64,000 bases of DNA from an uncultured Victivallis sp. (GCA_944389895.1 CALXOA010000052.1:1-64000), one strand, 5' to 3'. Counted from the first letter of the stretch, positions 26,715 to 35,932 are shown. Numbers and translations: made by a program. The notes: generated by a model not told the origin, from the letters alone.

Positions 26715-27905
26715 ATGGAAACCCCGGAGATCATCTGGAACGTCAGTGACGTGAATCGCGCAGTGCGTGAAATCGTCGAAGGCAGCCTGTTGCCCTTCTG
26801 GCTCCGGGGAGAAGTCGGATCGCTGACGATGCACCGTTCCGGTCACGCCTACTTCACGATGAAGGATGCGAGATCCCAGATCCGCGCAGTCTATTTCGGT
26901 GGAGCGGCGCTCTGTGCCCGGCTCGGTGTCGCCAACGGTTCCCAGATTGAAGCATTCGGTAACCTGTCGGTCTACGAGGTACGCGGCGAATATCAGTTCG
27001 CGATCCGGCAGTTGAGGCTCGCCGGGCTCGGGGATCTGCAGCGCCGGTTCGAAGAACTGAAACGCAAACTGGCGGCGGAGGGCCTTTTCGATCAGTCGCG
27101 CAAGCGGCCGATTCCTCTGTTGCCGCAGCGAATCGGGGTGGTGACCAGCCCGACCGGTGCGGCGATCCGCGACTTCCTGCAGATCATCAACCGCCGTTTT
27201 CCCAACGTGAATGTCCGGATCTACCCCTGTCAGGTGCAGGGAGAGGGCGCGGCGGCCCAGGTTGCGCAGGGCGTCGAATTTTTCAACCGTACCGGCGGCG
27301 CCGATGTAATCGTAGTCACACGCGGCGGGGGGAGCATGGAGGACTTGTGGCCGTTCAATGAGGAAATCCTCGCCCGCACGGTGGCAGCGAGCCGGATTCC
27401 GGTGATCAGCGCAGTCGGGCACGAGATCGATTTCTCCATCTGTGACTTTGCGGCGGACCTCCGGGTGCCGACCCCGTCGGCTGCAGCAGAGCTGGTGATC
27501 GGAAAACGCAGGGAGTTGTCCGACACGCTCACGCGCTGCGGCAAGGATCTGCGTACCGCGTTGCAAATGCGCCTGACCCGGTTGAAAGGACGGCTGGACA
27601 AAGCTTCCGGAAGTTTCGTTTTCCGGGAACCGATCCATATGGTTGAAATGCGCCGTCAGCAGCTCGATGAACTGGAAAATCGCCTGGCCGGCGGAGCCGA
27701 CCGACTTTTGATCCGGCACCGGGCGCGCCTCGACCAGCTGACGGGAACCCTGGAGGCCTTGAATCCGCGCCGGCAGCTGGAACGCGGCTACGCGATCCTC
27801 TTCGATCCCGCCGAGGGGAAACCGGTCACCACCAGCAAAGTGGCTCCGGGGCGGCGGTTGCAGGCGCAACTGGCAGACGGCGAAATGACGGTCGAAGTCA
27901 AATGA
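26715..27905 (+). CDS. xseA: Exodeoxyribonuclease VII large subunit
   Basis: XseA is the catalytic subunit of exonuclease VII, which degrades single-stranded DNA from both ends. The 396-residue protein has an N-terminal OB fold (LPFWLRGEVGSLTMHRSGHAYFT-type start, about 15-100) and the catalytic domain with VVTSPTGAAIRDFLQI, VTRGGGSMEDLWPFNEE, ISAVGHEIDFSICDFAADLR and TPSAAAELV, followed by a coiled-coil C-terminus. AGGAG precedes the ATG. The small subunit gene xseB is not adjacent. The stop overlaps the dus start by 4 nt. Confidence 0.95.
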   Translation: METPEIIWNVSDVNRAVREIVEGSLLPFWLRGEVGSLTMHRSGHAYFTMKDARSQIRAVYFGGAALCARLGVANGSQIEAFGNLSVYEVRGEYQFAIRQLRLAGLGDLQRRFEELKRKLAAEGLFDQSRKRPIPLLPQRIGVVTSPTGAAIRDFLQIINRRFPNVNVRIYPCQVQGEGAAAQVAQGVEFFNRTGGADVIVVTRGGGSMEDLWPFNEEILARTVAASRIPVISAVGHEIDFSICDFAADLRVPTPSAAAELVIGKRRELSDTLTRCGKDLRTALQMRLTRLKGRLDKASGSFVFREPIHMVEMRRQQLDELENRLAGGADRLLIRHRARLDQLTGTLEALNPRRQLERGYAILFDPAEGKPVTTSKVAPGRRLQAQLADGEMTVEVK

Positions 27906-28798
27906 TCCACTTCACCGGCGAACTCTGGCCCGGGCCGATGGAGGGCGTGATGTCGGAACCCTTTGTGCGCGCTGCCGCGTCGCTCGATCTGATCGAACGG
28001 TGGATGACCCCCTTTCTCAGGGTTTCGACGGCCTGTCCGAAAGAGCGGATTCTCAATGCATTTCTCTCTCCCTTTCTCGGTCATGTGCCGGTCACGGTAC
28101 AGCTGATGGGGACCGACCCGGCGGTAGTTGCGGAAACGGCATTTCGCTTCCGCAGAATCGGTGTCGCCGGAATCAACCTCAATTTCGGTTGTCCGAGCCG
28201 ACAGGTGACCTCCGGGTTCGCCGGCGGCGGAGCGTTGCGGACGCCGGAAAAAATGTTGCGGATCGTACAGGCCGTCCGGCAGGCGGTTCCGGAACTTCCG
28301 GTCAGCGTCAAGATGCGTTCCGGCTGGCATGATCCGGCAGAACTGGAACATCTGGTGCCGTTGCTGGCGAAAACGGGCGCGGTCGATGCAATTTTTCTCC
28401 ATTACCGGACCGTTGCCGAACGCTATCTCCCCGCGCCGGGCCGGGAGGAGCGGCTGCGACGCGCCGTGGAACTGGCCGCGGGAATCCCGGTAATCCTCAA
28501 CGGCGACATCGCAACCGCCACCGAAGCGGCCGAACTGCTCGCGGCGACGGGCGGAGCTGGAGTGATGATCGGGCGCGCCTGGCTGCGTGACCCGTGGCTC
28601 TTCCGGAGATTTCGCGGGGAAACGGCACCGGAGCCGGAAGAGGGACGGCGGAAGTTTTTCTTCACCGTGCTCCAAAACGGCTTCAAATGCTGCCGTGCAA
28701 TTGAACTGTCCAACTTCCTCTGGGGAAAGGAGAATCCTTTTTTTGAACGGCTGAAGGCGATGCCCCGCTCCGGAATGGTGACGCCGGATCAGTTGTGA
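27902..28798 (+). CDS. dus: tRNA-dihydrouridine synthase family protein
   Basis: Dus enzymes reduce uridine to dihydrouridine in tRNA D-loops with FMN and NADPH. The 298-residue protein shows APM-like GPMEGVMSEPFVR, VQLMGTDPAVVAE, and the active-site segment INLNFGCPSRQV with catalytic Cys. VSVKMRSGW and the phosphate-binding end NGDIATATEAAELL / GVMIGRAWLRDPWLF follow. HYRTVAERY replaces the usual HGRT. The C-terminal helical domain is short. It overlaps xseA by 4 nt and its 3' end overlaps the convergent CapA gene by 10 bp. Which uridine it modifies (DusA, B or C type) is unclear. Confidence 0.88.
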   Translation: MIHFTGELWPGPMEGVMSEPFVRAAASLDLIERWMTPFLRVSTACPKERILNAFLSPFLGHVPVTVQLMGTDPAVVAETAFRFRRIGVAGINLNFGCPSRQVTSGFAGGGALRTPEKMLRIVQAVRQAVPELPVSVKMRSGWHDPAELEHLVPLLAKTGAVDAIFLHYRTVAERYLPAPGREERLRRAVELAAGIPVILNGDIATATEAAELLAATGGAGVMIGRAWLRDPWLFRRFRGETAPEPEEGRRKFFFTVLQNGFKCCRAIELSNFLWGKENPFFERLKAMPRSGMVTPDQL

Positions 28799-30003
28799 TG
28801 CATCCACGGCGGATCCTGATACTTCCGAATCAACGGCAGAAGTTCAGCCTCCTTGACCCCCCGCCCCTCGGTGATCTGCCGCAACCGGCAACGGATCAGG
28901 TCGTGATGTGACTCACAGGAGAACTGATTGCGGAGTCCGAACAGGGCCGCTTCAATCCCGGGGTCCCCTCTCCGTGTTTCCCAGTCTTCGGGCAGATTGA
29001 CCGGCCCGGCCTGTGTGCACCATGCCTCGAAAAACGCCCGCAACCGTTCCGGCGATCCGATGGGAAGACAAAGTTCCGTCAGTTGCGTGAAAAACAATTC
29101 ACGCTCCTTTGCGTCGAGCGGTGTCACCTGCCGGTTGTCGAAACGATACGGGCAGAGTTCCAATTCAAAAGCGCCGTTCCGATCGCAACAGCAGCGCGTC
29201 AGATAACCGGTCCGCCACGAGGGATAGCGACCGTAGAGTTTCGGGAAAAAGAAATTTCCAGGAGAATAGATGATCGCCGTTCCGTTGTAAAATTCCACCC
29301 CCTCCGGACAATGGGTATGGCAGTTGAATACAATCCCGGCGCCCGCCTCCGCAAACGCCCGGCAGAGTTCAACCAGCCGCGGCGATGGAAACGGATTGTA
29401 TTCATGACCGCCGTGCAGTGCAACAATGGTGAAATCCACCTCTTTCGCCGTCTTCCGGACGGCGGCGAGATCCTCCAGCGGAGACTGCGGAGCAGCGCCC
29501 GGAGTGTGGGGGCCGGCGATGCCGAACTCGTTTTCCGCAAAATTGAAGATGGCGATCCGCCGGGAACAGCAGTCCAACAGCAGAGGCGCCCGGGCGGAAC
29601 ACCGGTCCGGACCGGCCCCGACAGTAGCCAGTCCTGCCCGGCGCAGTACCGTAATCGTTTCCAGAACCCCCTCCGCACCCTGATCTCCGATGTGGTTGTT
29701 GGCCAGCAGCGCGACATCGAAACCTCCGGCAACGGCGATTTCGGCGCTGACGGGAAGGCAGTTCAGGTTGGGACCACTCTTGGGGATCGGCCGTTCCACC
29801 GTGGCGAGCGGGGTCTCCCATTGAACGACAGCGAGATCGCCCCGGGAAATGAAATCCCGCACCGGTGCGAGTACCTCGGCCGCCCGGCCGGCGGATGCCA
29901 TCTCCTCTCCGCTGCGCCATGGACAGAGATCTCCAGCCAGTACGATGCTGAACAGCTGGCCGCCCTCCGGTTTCCGATCCCGCAGTTTCCCGTTTACAAA
30001 CAT
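28789..30003 (-). CDS. CapA-like metallophosphoesterase-fold protein
   Basis: The 404-residue protein belongs to the PGA_cap/CapA family, named for polyglutamate capsule synthesis but widespread. Metal-site style motifs are present: LAGDLCPW near the start, WETPLATVERP, NNHIGDQGAEG, ALHGGHEYNPFPSPR and NCHTHCPEGVEFYNG. The ATG at 30003 follows AGGGAGG; a longer frame to 30225 lacks support and runs into the regulator. No signal peptide is visible and no capB or capC gene is near, so a capsule role is doubtful. The divergent AraC gene suggests shared control. Confidence 0.78.
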   Translation of the reverse strand: MFVNGKLRDRKPEGGQLFSIVLAGDLCPWRSGEEMASAGRAAEVLAPVRDFISRGDLAVVQWETPLATVERPIPKSGPNLNCLPVSAEIAVAGGFDVALLANNHIGDQGAEGVLETITVLRRAGLATVGAGPDRCSARAPLLLDCCSRRIAIFNFAENEFGIAGPHTPGAAPQSPLEDLAAVRKTAKEVDFTIVALHGGHEYNPFPSPRLVELCRAFAEAGAGIVFNCHTHCPEGVEFYNGTAIIYSPGNFFFPKLYGRYPSWRTGYLTRCCCDRNGAFELELCPYRFDNRQVTPLDAKERELFFTQLTELCLPIGSPERLRAFFEAWCTQAGPVNLPEDWETRRGDPGIEAALFGLRNQFSCESHHDLIRCRLRQITEGRGVKEAELLPLIRKYQDPPWMHHN

Positions 30004-30133
30004 GATTTGCCTCCCTGCCGTTGTAAATTCATGCCGTTCTTCAAAATAGCTTCTTCTGACGAGAAAATCACATCCCCGGAAACGGGAAAACATTCGTTTT
30101 TCAAACAAACCAATCTCTTTTTCCGACAACTTC

Positions 30134-30162
30134 TTGAAAAGCGGGAGCCGGAAGGGTATCTT
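30134..30162 (+). promoter_or_regulatory. Promoter of the AraC gene at 30188
   Basis: TTGAAA (30134-30139), a 17 bp spacer and TATCTT (30157-30162). A start near 30169 leaves an 18-20 nt leader containing the AGGAGG site, and excludes an in-frame ATG at 30134. Confidence 0.6.
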
Positions 30163-30187
30163 GATTCGGACAGGAGGAATCCGGAAA

Positions 30188-31096
30188 ATGCGCATCATCG
30201 AATTACGCCGCCCCCCGGCCGCCATCGAGCGGTACCGGGATGACTGGTTCCGGCGGAATATCCGGATCGCGGTGAGCGACTGGATCGGACCGGAACCTTT
30301 TTCCGGTTTGCTCTGGTGCCGTTACTATTCGGAAATCCGGCGGGAGAGCGGGGCATGGTACCAATTCATCAACGCAGCCGATCTGACACTCGAACTGTTG
30401 ATCGACGGCAGATTGCATTTTCGACAGAACGGTCTCGAGACGGAGGTCTCGCCCGGAGAACTCTATCTGATCCACAAGGGAAGTGACTGCACATTCAGCA
30501 CACCCAAGGGAAGTTCCTTTCACAAATTGCGCCTGATGCTGTGCGGCCGGCTGATTCCCATTCTGGAACGTGAGCTGAATCTCCATTCAAGCAACTGCAT
30601 CCGGCTGTGCGATCCGGAATCGTATTTCCGGCGCTTCCGCGAAATCGGCGAAGGGCTGCGAAAACAAAGGGAAGAAGAGGGAGCTGCAATCACCGGAATG
30701 ATCTACACCCTGCTGGCCGATCTCTCCACGGAATTGCGTGCCTCGACCGGAAGAACGCAGCCCGGCGGACTTCCGGCCAGGGCAATCGGACTGATGAAGC
30801 AACGACTCGGGGAGAAACCGTCTATCCCGGCTCTGGCAGCTGAATGCGGAGTCGGCGTACACACGCTGCTGCGGGCATTCCGGCACGATCTGAACTGCTC
30901 GCCGCATACATACTGGGATCGGTTACGCCTGGAACGGGCGCGTGAACTGGTCGGAGACTCCGATCTCTCATTCAAGGAAATTGCCGGACAACTCGGTTAT
31001 TGCAGCGGACTCTATTTTTCCACGGTATTCCGGAAGGCGGTCGGCCTCTCTCCCTCGCAGTTCCGACGCCGCTGCCGTTCCAGCTACGGGGAATAA
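30188..31096 (+). CDS. AraC-family transcription regulator
   Basis: The 302-residue protein has an N-terminal cupin-like sensor (about 40-130; LTLELLIDGRLHF, EVSPGELYLIHKGSDCTF) and a C-terminal pair of helix-turn-helix motifs: IPALAAECGVGVHTLLRAFR and LSFKEIAGQLGYCSGLYFSTVFRKAVG. The family binds direct repeats near promoters in response to sugars or related ligands. AGGAGG is 10 nt before the ATG. It diverges from the CapA-like gene, a natural target, with 184 bp between. Confidence 0.88.
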   Translation: MRIIELRRPPAAIERYRDDWFRRNIRIAVSDWIGPEPFSGLLWCRYYSEIRRESGAWYQFINAADLTLELLIDGRLHFRQNGLETEVSPGELYLIHKGSDCTFSTPKGSSFHKLRLMLCGRLIPILERELNLHSSNCIRLCDPESYFRRFREIGEGLRKQREEEGAAITGMIYTLLADLSTELRASTGRTQPGGLPARAIGLMKQRLGEKPSIPALAAECGVGVHTLLRAFRHDLNCSPHTYWDRLRLERARELVGDSDLSFKEIAGQLGYCSGLYFSTVFRKAVGLSPSQFRRRCRSSYGE

Positions 31097-31693
31097 ACCG
31101 TGAACCGCGTGTAAATCCTCGATGAAATGCCGGAAAATCGGGAAGAGGCAGGCCTGCGCTCTTTCCCTCCCGGATCACGTTACCGGTCCGGCCCGATCGG
31201 CTGATGGGATGTCGTTGTCGGCACCGCGCTCTCAGAAGCGACGCATTCTGGAGTCATATGCAATCTCAGAAAGGATTCGGCATGGCCGGCCCAAAGCGGG
31301 GAACCATCGTTCCCTTTTTCCCATCTCGATCTCTCCCGGGCCCCCCCTGGAAGACGTTTGTCGCAGGAGGAGAAATCATTCTCCACGACAGGCGAAACGA
31401 CGATCCGCAATCGGACAGTACGGACCCGCCGCTTACCGGGAGTGGTGTGATGGGGTTCCGACCGTCATGGGCCTTCTGGCATTCCCGGCGCAATGCCGCA
31501 ACCGCCGCGGATCACCAGACTTGCCGGCATGACCGGAAAACACTGCCCTGCTGCCCGTGGCACTATTCGAATCTCTGCGATACAACTCTCTCCGGAGATT
31601 ACGCCAGAATGCTGTCGAAACGGGAGGAGATCCTGTTCCGGTCAGGACCGCGACGCCAACCGGCATCCGACAGGGTCTCCGGGGGGGCAATCC
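31097..31693. other. 597 bp stretch with no convincing gene
   Basis: Several overlapping open frames exist on both strands (for example 31204-31926 plus, 31433-31690 minus), but none has an SD, a promoter, recognisable motifs or a natural end. The plus-strand one runs deep into the PHP gene. No tRNA-like fold was found; a TTCGAAT word near 31565 lacks matching stem arms. The sequence could be decayed coding DNA or a long 3' region after the AraC and PHP genes. Confidence 0.6.
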
Positions 31694-32551
31694 TCAGCTC
31701 GCCGGCGGACGCAGCCGGGAAAGAAGTTCGGCCGGGACCCGGAGCTTCCCGGCCCCGGTGCCGATGGAGACACCCGGTGAATTTTTTCCGTGATAATCGC
31801 TGCCGCCGGATACAGCAAGGCCATACATTGCGGACAATTCGAGAATCATCGCCGTCTCGGCGGGGCCGAACATGCTGTAATACCCCTCCACAGCGTCAAG
31901 ACCGAGCGGTGCGAAGCGTTTCATGATCCGTTTCGCCCATGCCCGTTCGTTGCATTCCCGATAGACCGGGTGAGCCCATACCGCCACCCCGCCGGCGGCA
32001 TGAATCGCCCGGATGGCGCGAACCGGATCGGGAAGTTCACGAGGCACATAGGCGGGACACCCCTTCTTGAGCAGCTTGTCGAACACCGCCTGCATCGAGG
32101 GGAAGCCGTAATTCTGCATCAAAGCCCGGGCGAAATGAGGCCGCCCCACGGAGGAGGAGTCGGTGACCTCGGAAAATACCGGATCATCCCAGGTCAACAC
32201 ATAACCGAGTTTATTCAGTTTGAGCCGGATCGCCTCATTGCGCCGCTGCCGGTTGCGACGCATCTCTTCGAGAAATAGCTTCAATTCCGGACAGGAGTGA
32301 TCGATAAAAAGCCCGACGAAGTGCAACTCCCGTCCACTGAAGGAGGTCGATATCTCAACCCCGGGAACAGCCTCAATCGCCGGACAGGAACGGGCGGCCG
32401 CCAGAAAATCAGGGATCCCGGCGACCGTATCATGGTCGGTCAGTGCAACGGCAGCCAGTTCCGCCCGTACAGCGGCAGCCAGCAGCGCAGCAGGAGTATC
32501 ACTCCCGTCGGAAAAAACACTGTGAGTGTGTAGATCAATATAGCGACTCAT
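31694..32551 (-). CDS. PHP-domain phosphoesterase
   Basis: The 285-residue protein has the metal-binding PHP motifs in order: DLHTHSVFSDGSDTP (9-20 region), ALTDHDTVAGIP, VPGVEIS, VWAHPVY and GGSDYHG. It matches the YciV / nucleoside 3',5'-bisphosphate phosphatase group (RNase AM in E. coli), which hydrolyses pAp and trims short RNA. The start ATG has only a weak SD. It is probably a single gene; the next gene upstream on this strand is over 130 bp away. Confidence 0.85.
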   Translation of the reverse strand: MSRYIDLHTHSVFSDGSDTPAALLAAAVRAELAAVALTDHDTVAGIPDFLAAARSCPAIEAVPGVEISTSFSGRELHFVGLFIDHSCPELKLFLEEMRRNRQRRNEAIRLKLNKLGYVLTWDDPVFSEVTDSSSVGRPHFARALMQNYGFPSMQAVFDKLLKKGCPAYVPRELPDPVRAIRAIHAAGGVAVWAHPVYRECNERAWAKRIMKRFAPLGLDAVEGYYSMFGPAETAMILELSAMYGLAVSGGSDYHGKNSPGVSIGTGAGKLRVPAELLSRLRPPAS

Positions 32552-32682
32552 CGCAACCGGAACTCAATCCGGGATGCATTCCGGAAAAGATCCCGGCCGG
32601 CGTCTTCCGGACCGGGATTCCTCATACGCCCCGTCTTTTCAAGCCTGTCGAACCCGATTTCAGGAGAATCCGGCAGCCGGGT

Positions 32683-34146
32683 TCACCGGATCAATGCATC
32701 CGGAATCCACTGGAAGTCGGCCGCATCTCCGATGCCGACGGTCCAGCGGATCAGCTCCTCGTCACCGGCCGGGGCAACGCCGGCAGTCAAAATATGCTCC
32801 CCGGCAGCCAGCTCCAGGTCGGCGAACTGGTTGATCGGGCAGTGGTGGAATGATGGCTGACACCAGCCGCCGTCGCGGCCGAAAGCAAATTCACCGTCAA
32901 TCCAGACGCGGGAGAGCGAAGAGGTGCAGAACATCACCCGGACCCGGCGGGGAGCCGCAAGCCGGAACTTGAACTTCATCAGATAGAGCGCATTGAGCGG
33001 CACCTCGCTCGCCTCAATCGACCCGTTGGAGCCGGGGAAGGTCCGGAGAACAGTTTTCTCCGGCCAGACCGGCGGCGATTTGCGATCGTCATAACGGATC
33101 CAGCGGTTGAAAAGTCCGCATTCGGCGGTCAGAGCGAAGCGATTCCAGTCCGGCGCCGGATCGTCGGGCCTGTCACGCAGCGTCACCTTGTCCTTGAGCT
33201 CGAGCAGCTGTTCGACGAAATCGTCGAGGGTCGCCGGCGGGGTGATGCCGACGATGGTCGGAGAGAGGACCAGCTTGCGCCCGATCGGCTTGAGCCATTC
33301 CGCCGGAATCCCCTCCGGATCGATCATGCCGAGGATCGAACCGACGGTAGCACCGGTACAGTCGGCATCCTTGCCGCAGTTGACCGCGAGGCAGATCGAT
33401 CTGCCGAAATCACCACCGCCCATGATCAACGCCATCACCGAGAAGCCGAAATTCATCACGGTGTTGGTGAAATCCTCACTGCCGAAATGAGTTTTGATCA
33501 GCTGGAACACCTCGGTCCAGGTGCGCTTCTGAGCACACCAGCGACGGGTGTCGCGAACCACCCGGGCAATGTCGCAATCAGCGGGAATCGCAGCAAGCGC
33601 GGTATCGAGGAGTTTGTCCATATCGCTCTCGACAAAGGCGGCACTCTCAAGCACGGCGAGAAAAACCGCCGCATTGACACCTTCGCCGACGTGATCCACC
33701 ATCGCGTCTTCCCGCATGAACTTCGCCGCCAGCTCCGGGTTTCCGGGAGCGAGGCAGGCCCAGATCTCACTGCGGATCGCCGCCCCGAGACCATCCTTGA
33801 ACCAGTTGTCGTAAGTACCGCTCCAGGTGGCGGGAATGCCGAGTTTCAGGTTGCGGATCGCAATGCCGTACTCACTCCACGGGAACTGCACGTGGTCGAG
33901 CCATGCCCGGCCGAAAAGGTCGCGATCGACCACCGGTTCCGGCTGGGCGGCCAGCTCCTGCGCCCAGAGCACCTGCAGATCGAGATCGTCGTTCGGGATC
34001 ATGTCGGTGGGAACCGGATCATAGAAGGTCAACCCAAGCGGCCCTTCCCACCCCTCATAGGGCTGGCCGAGAGTTCCGCCAACCGATTTCCCGAGAAAAC
34101 AACCCAGCATCTTTCTGCGCAGCAATTCTCTATCCATCATCCGCAT
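32683..34146 (-). CDS. ADP-ribosylglycohydrolase-fold protein with C-terminal beta domain (paralog 1)
   Basis: The 487-residue protein has an ADP-ribosylglycohydrolase-like helical domain in residues 1-340. The three family motifs are altered but recognisable: GCFLGKSVGGTLGQP, NDDLDLQVLW and VNCGKDADCTGATVGSILG. The acidic residues that hold metal in true hydrolases are partly kept. The last 120 residues look like a jelly-roll domain (FRLAAPRRVRVMFCTSS, AAGEHILTAGV), as in carbohydrate-binding proteins. AAAGGAAAG lies before the ATG. A second copy of the first domain occurs at 60484. With no ADP-ribosyltransferase nearby and a glycan-rich setting, a non-ADP-ribose N- or O-glycoside is a possible substrate. 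Confidence 0.82.
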   Translation of the reverse strand: MRMMDRELLRRKMLGCFLGKSVGGTLGQPYEGWEGPLGLTFYDPVPTDMIPNDDLDLQVLWAQELAAQPEPVVDRDLFGRAWLDHVQFPWSEYGIAIRNLKLGIPATWSGTYDNWFKDGLGAAIRSEIWACLAPGNPELAAKFMREDAMVDHVGEGVNAAVFLAVLESAAFVESDMDKLLDTALAAIPADCDIARVVRDTRRWCAQKRTWTEVFQLIKTHFGSEDFTNTVMNFGFSVMALIMGGGDFGRSICLAVNCGKDADCTGATVGSILGMIDPEGIPAEWLKPIGRKLVLSPTIVGITPPATLDDFVEQLLELKDKVTLRDRPDDPAPDWNRFALTAECGLFNRWIRYDDRKSPPVWPEKTVLRTFPGSNGSIEASEVPLNALYLMKFKFRLAAPRRVRVMFCTSSLSRVWIDGEFAFGRDGGWCQPSFHHCPINQFADLELAAGEHILTAGVAPAGDEELIRWTVGIGDAADFQWIPDALIR

Positions 34147-34206
34147 ATTCTTTCCTTTGTGTTGTTACAGGAGTTGTCGCTGAAATTCGCGCCGCAGCAC
34201 CGAATT

Positions 34207-34235
34207 ACTATAATCGCTCCGATCGGGAATTGCCA
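34207..34235 (-). promoter_or_regulatory. Promoter of ADP-ribosylglycohydrolase-like gene 1
   Basis: On the minus strand TGGCAA (34235-34230), a 17 bp spacer and TATAGT (34212-34207). The -10 is good, the -35 weak. Confidence 0.5.
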
Positions 34236-34252
34236 GATGAAAACCTCCGGGG

Positions 34253-34281
34253 TTGACAAAAAAACCGAGAAAAGGTCATTT
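34253..34281 (+). promoter_or_regulatory. Promoter candidate for the gene at 34350
   Basis: TTGACA (34253-34258) with a 17 bp spacer to TCATTT (34276-34281); strong -35 and weak -10. Confidence 0.45.
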
Positions 34282-34349
34282 CAGCCGGAACAATCCGGTT
34301 CCGGCTGGAAATCGAAACGAACGACACACAGAAACAGGAAGGAGAGGGT

Positions 34350-35222
34350 ATGATGACCGCGATGCCGAAAACGGAACAACACCTTTTTCACCGAAACGGG
34401 AGGGAAACGGCCCACCCCCGGAATGGAAACGTTCCCGGAAGGAGGGGAAAAGAGAGTGTGCCGCAGAAAAGCCGCCTCCCGGACAGGGCGCAGATCGATC
34501 ACCGGCTGAAACTGCTGGCTGCAGGAGCTGCCGATCCGGCAGTGATCGAACGCGGGATCGCCGTCCTGATCGGCCGACTGGAGCACAGCGCAACGGAAGC
34601 GACCGTGATTCTGAACGACCTTTCTTTCCATTTTGATCAGGACATCGCATTCGGGGGAGTTCTGTTGTGCGCAAGGAAACACCCCCTGGCCGCACTGGCG
34701 TCCCGCCGCTTCGGAGAGAACACGTTGTCGCTGCCCGCCGGCTCACGGTTGGCATTCTCCCGGATTGCGTTCGCACAACGGCCGGAACTTCCCGGCCGTC
34801 CCGGTTCTCCGGAACTTCTTCACGGTACGTTTCAACTCGATCTGAAGACTTCGGCACTCACCGCCGCCGACCGCCCCCGCAACGCATCCGCCCCGGCACC
34901 CGATTTTCTTCAGCTGGAAACGGCACTCGCCCGAAGCCTCGCGGATCATCTTCATTGCCCGGTTCTGCCCGGCCCGTCGGAGGAGACGACCGCCGATCTT
35001 GCACTTGTGGCGACGGCGGCAAGAATCGAGCCGGACTCCGAAACAACCGTGGATTTCCGGTTTGACGGCAACCTTGCCGCCCGAGAGGAGGCGAAGATCG
35101 ACCGGGAACTCCGGAACCTGTTTCCCCGGTGGTTCTTTCCGCTGGCCGACGGATTCCGGGTTCATTGTGTTTCGCTCTCCCGCGAAAAGGGCAATCTGCC
35201 GATGTTGACATTGCGGTTCTGA
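34350..35222 (+). CDS. Protein of unknown function, 290 residues
   Basis: No family is recognised. The first 50 residues are basic and low in hydrophobics, with no signal peptide. The remainder alternates short helices and strands and has no membrane segment. Repeated LE/AR/HLH stretches (LEHSATEATVILNDLSFHFDQD, LARSLADHLHCPVLPGP) are typical of a folded cytoplasmic protein. GGAAGGAG lies 5 nt before the ATG and a TTGACA promoter is upstream, so expression is likely. The gene lies between the divergent ADP-ribosylglycohydrolase-like gene and yjbQ, with 137 bp before the latter. Confidence 0.6.
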   Translation: MMTAMPKTEQHLFHRNGRETAHPRNGNVPGRRGKESVPQKSRLPDRAQIDHRLKLLAAGAADPAVIERGIAVLIGRLEHSATEATVILNDLSFHFDQDIAFGGVLLCARKHPLAALASRRFGENTLSLPAGSRLAFSRIAFAQRPELPGRPGSPELLHGTFQLDLKTSALTAADRPRNASAPAPDFLQLETALARSLADHLHCPVLPGPSEETTADLALVATAARIEPDSETTVDFRFDGNLAAREEAKIDRELRNLFPRWFFPLADGFRVHCVSLSREKGNLPMLTLRF

Positions 35223-35359
35223 CAGTCGCACTCTCAGCAGCAAGGGGGAGTGGAAAATCCGGCATTCCGGCGTTACATTAGCTGCATCGCACCGGATACG
35301 GTGGTGCGGATTCCCGGGAAAGAGAATCCAGCTGCAACCTTATTTGATCGGAGGAAAAC

Positions 35360-35776
35360 ATGAAATCGTACCGCAAGGAACTCTCGTTCCGGCTGCCGCG
35401 CCGCCGGGCATTCGTAAACATCACGCCGGAGGTGGAAGCCGCTCTCGCCGAATCCGGCATCCGCGAGGGGCTGCTCCTCTGCAACGCAATGCACATCACG
35501 GCGTCGGTGTTCATCAACGATGATGAGGCCGGGCTGCATTCCGATTTCGAAGCGTGGTTGGAGAAACTCGCACCGGAACTCCCCCATGAGCAGTACAACC
35601 ACAACGGTTACGAGGACAACGCCGACGCCCATCTGAAGCGGCAGGTGATGGGGCGTGAAGTGGTGGTCGCCGTTACCGGCGGCAAGCTGGACTTCGGACC
35701 GTGGGAACAGATTTTCTACGGCGAATTTGACGGCAGACGCTCCAAGCGGGTCCTGATCAAGATCATCGGCGAATGA
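35360..35776 (+). CDS. yjbQ: YjbQ family protein (UPF0047)
   Basis: The 138-residue protein matches the YjbQ family across its length, including [23 protein letters not shown] and the highly conserved end [20 protein letters not shown]. Members form trimers with a His-containing pocket; thiamine-phosphate synthase side activity has been reported, but the true role is unclear. GGAGG precedes the ATG. It seems to be a single gene; a new promoter starts at 35850. Confidence 0.93.
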   Translation: MKSYRKELSFRLPRRRAFVNITPEVEAALAESGIREGLLLCNAMHITASVFINDDEAGLHSDFEAWLEKLAPELPHEQYNHNGYEDNADAHLKRQVMGREVVVAVTGGKLDFGPWEQIFYGEFDGRRSKRVLIKIIGE

Positions 35777-35849
35777 GCGGCTTTCCCGGCCACGGGGACG
35801 GCTCCGGCGACTTTCTCAGGTTTCCCTGAAGGTTTTTTGAGGAAAGATC

Positions 35850-35878
35850 TTGAAAACGGGCGGTTGATGCGCTATACT
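35850..35878 (+). promoter_or_regulatory. Promoter of the pilT-lepB-uvrC operon
   Basis: TTGAAA (35850-35855), 17 bp spacer, TATACT (35873-35878). Predicted start near 35885, leader about 48 nt with GGAAGGAG before the ATG at 35933. Confidence 0.72.
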
Positions 35879-35932
35879 TACCGATAAGATTCAGCGTGAA
35901 ACGAATCAAGTCAGGAAGGAGAGTTTCAATAT

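Noticed and set aside
24816-27869. 1017-codon open frame on the minus strand
   Set aside because: It lies opposite four well-supported genes (MBL, pyrK, pyrD, xseA), has no motifs or SD, and is composed of low-hydrophobicity His/Arg/Gln-rich text typical of antisense frames in GC-rich DNA.
31558-31590. TTCGAAT word resembling a tRNA T-loop
   Set aside because: No 5 bp T-stem, anticodon arm or acceptor stem can be formed around it on either strand.
31204-31926. 240-codon plus-strand frame in the gene-poor stretch
   Set aside because: No SD, no motif, many Arg/Pro/Ser, and it runs into the opposite-strand PHP gene.
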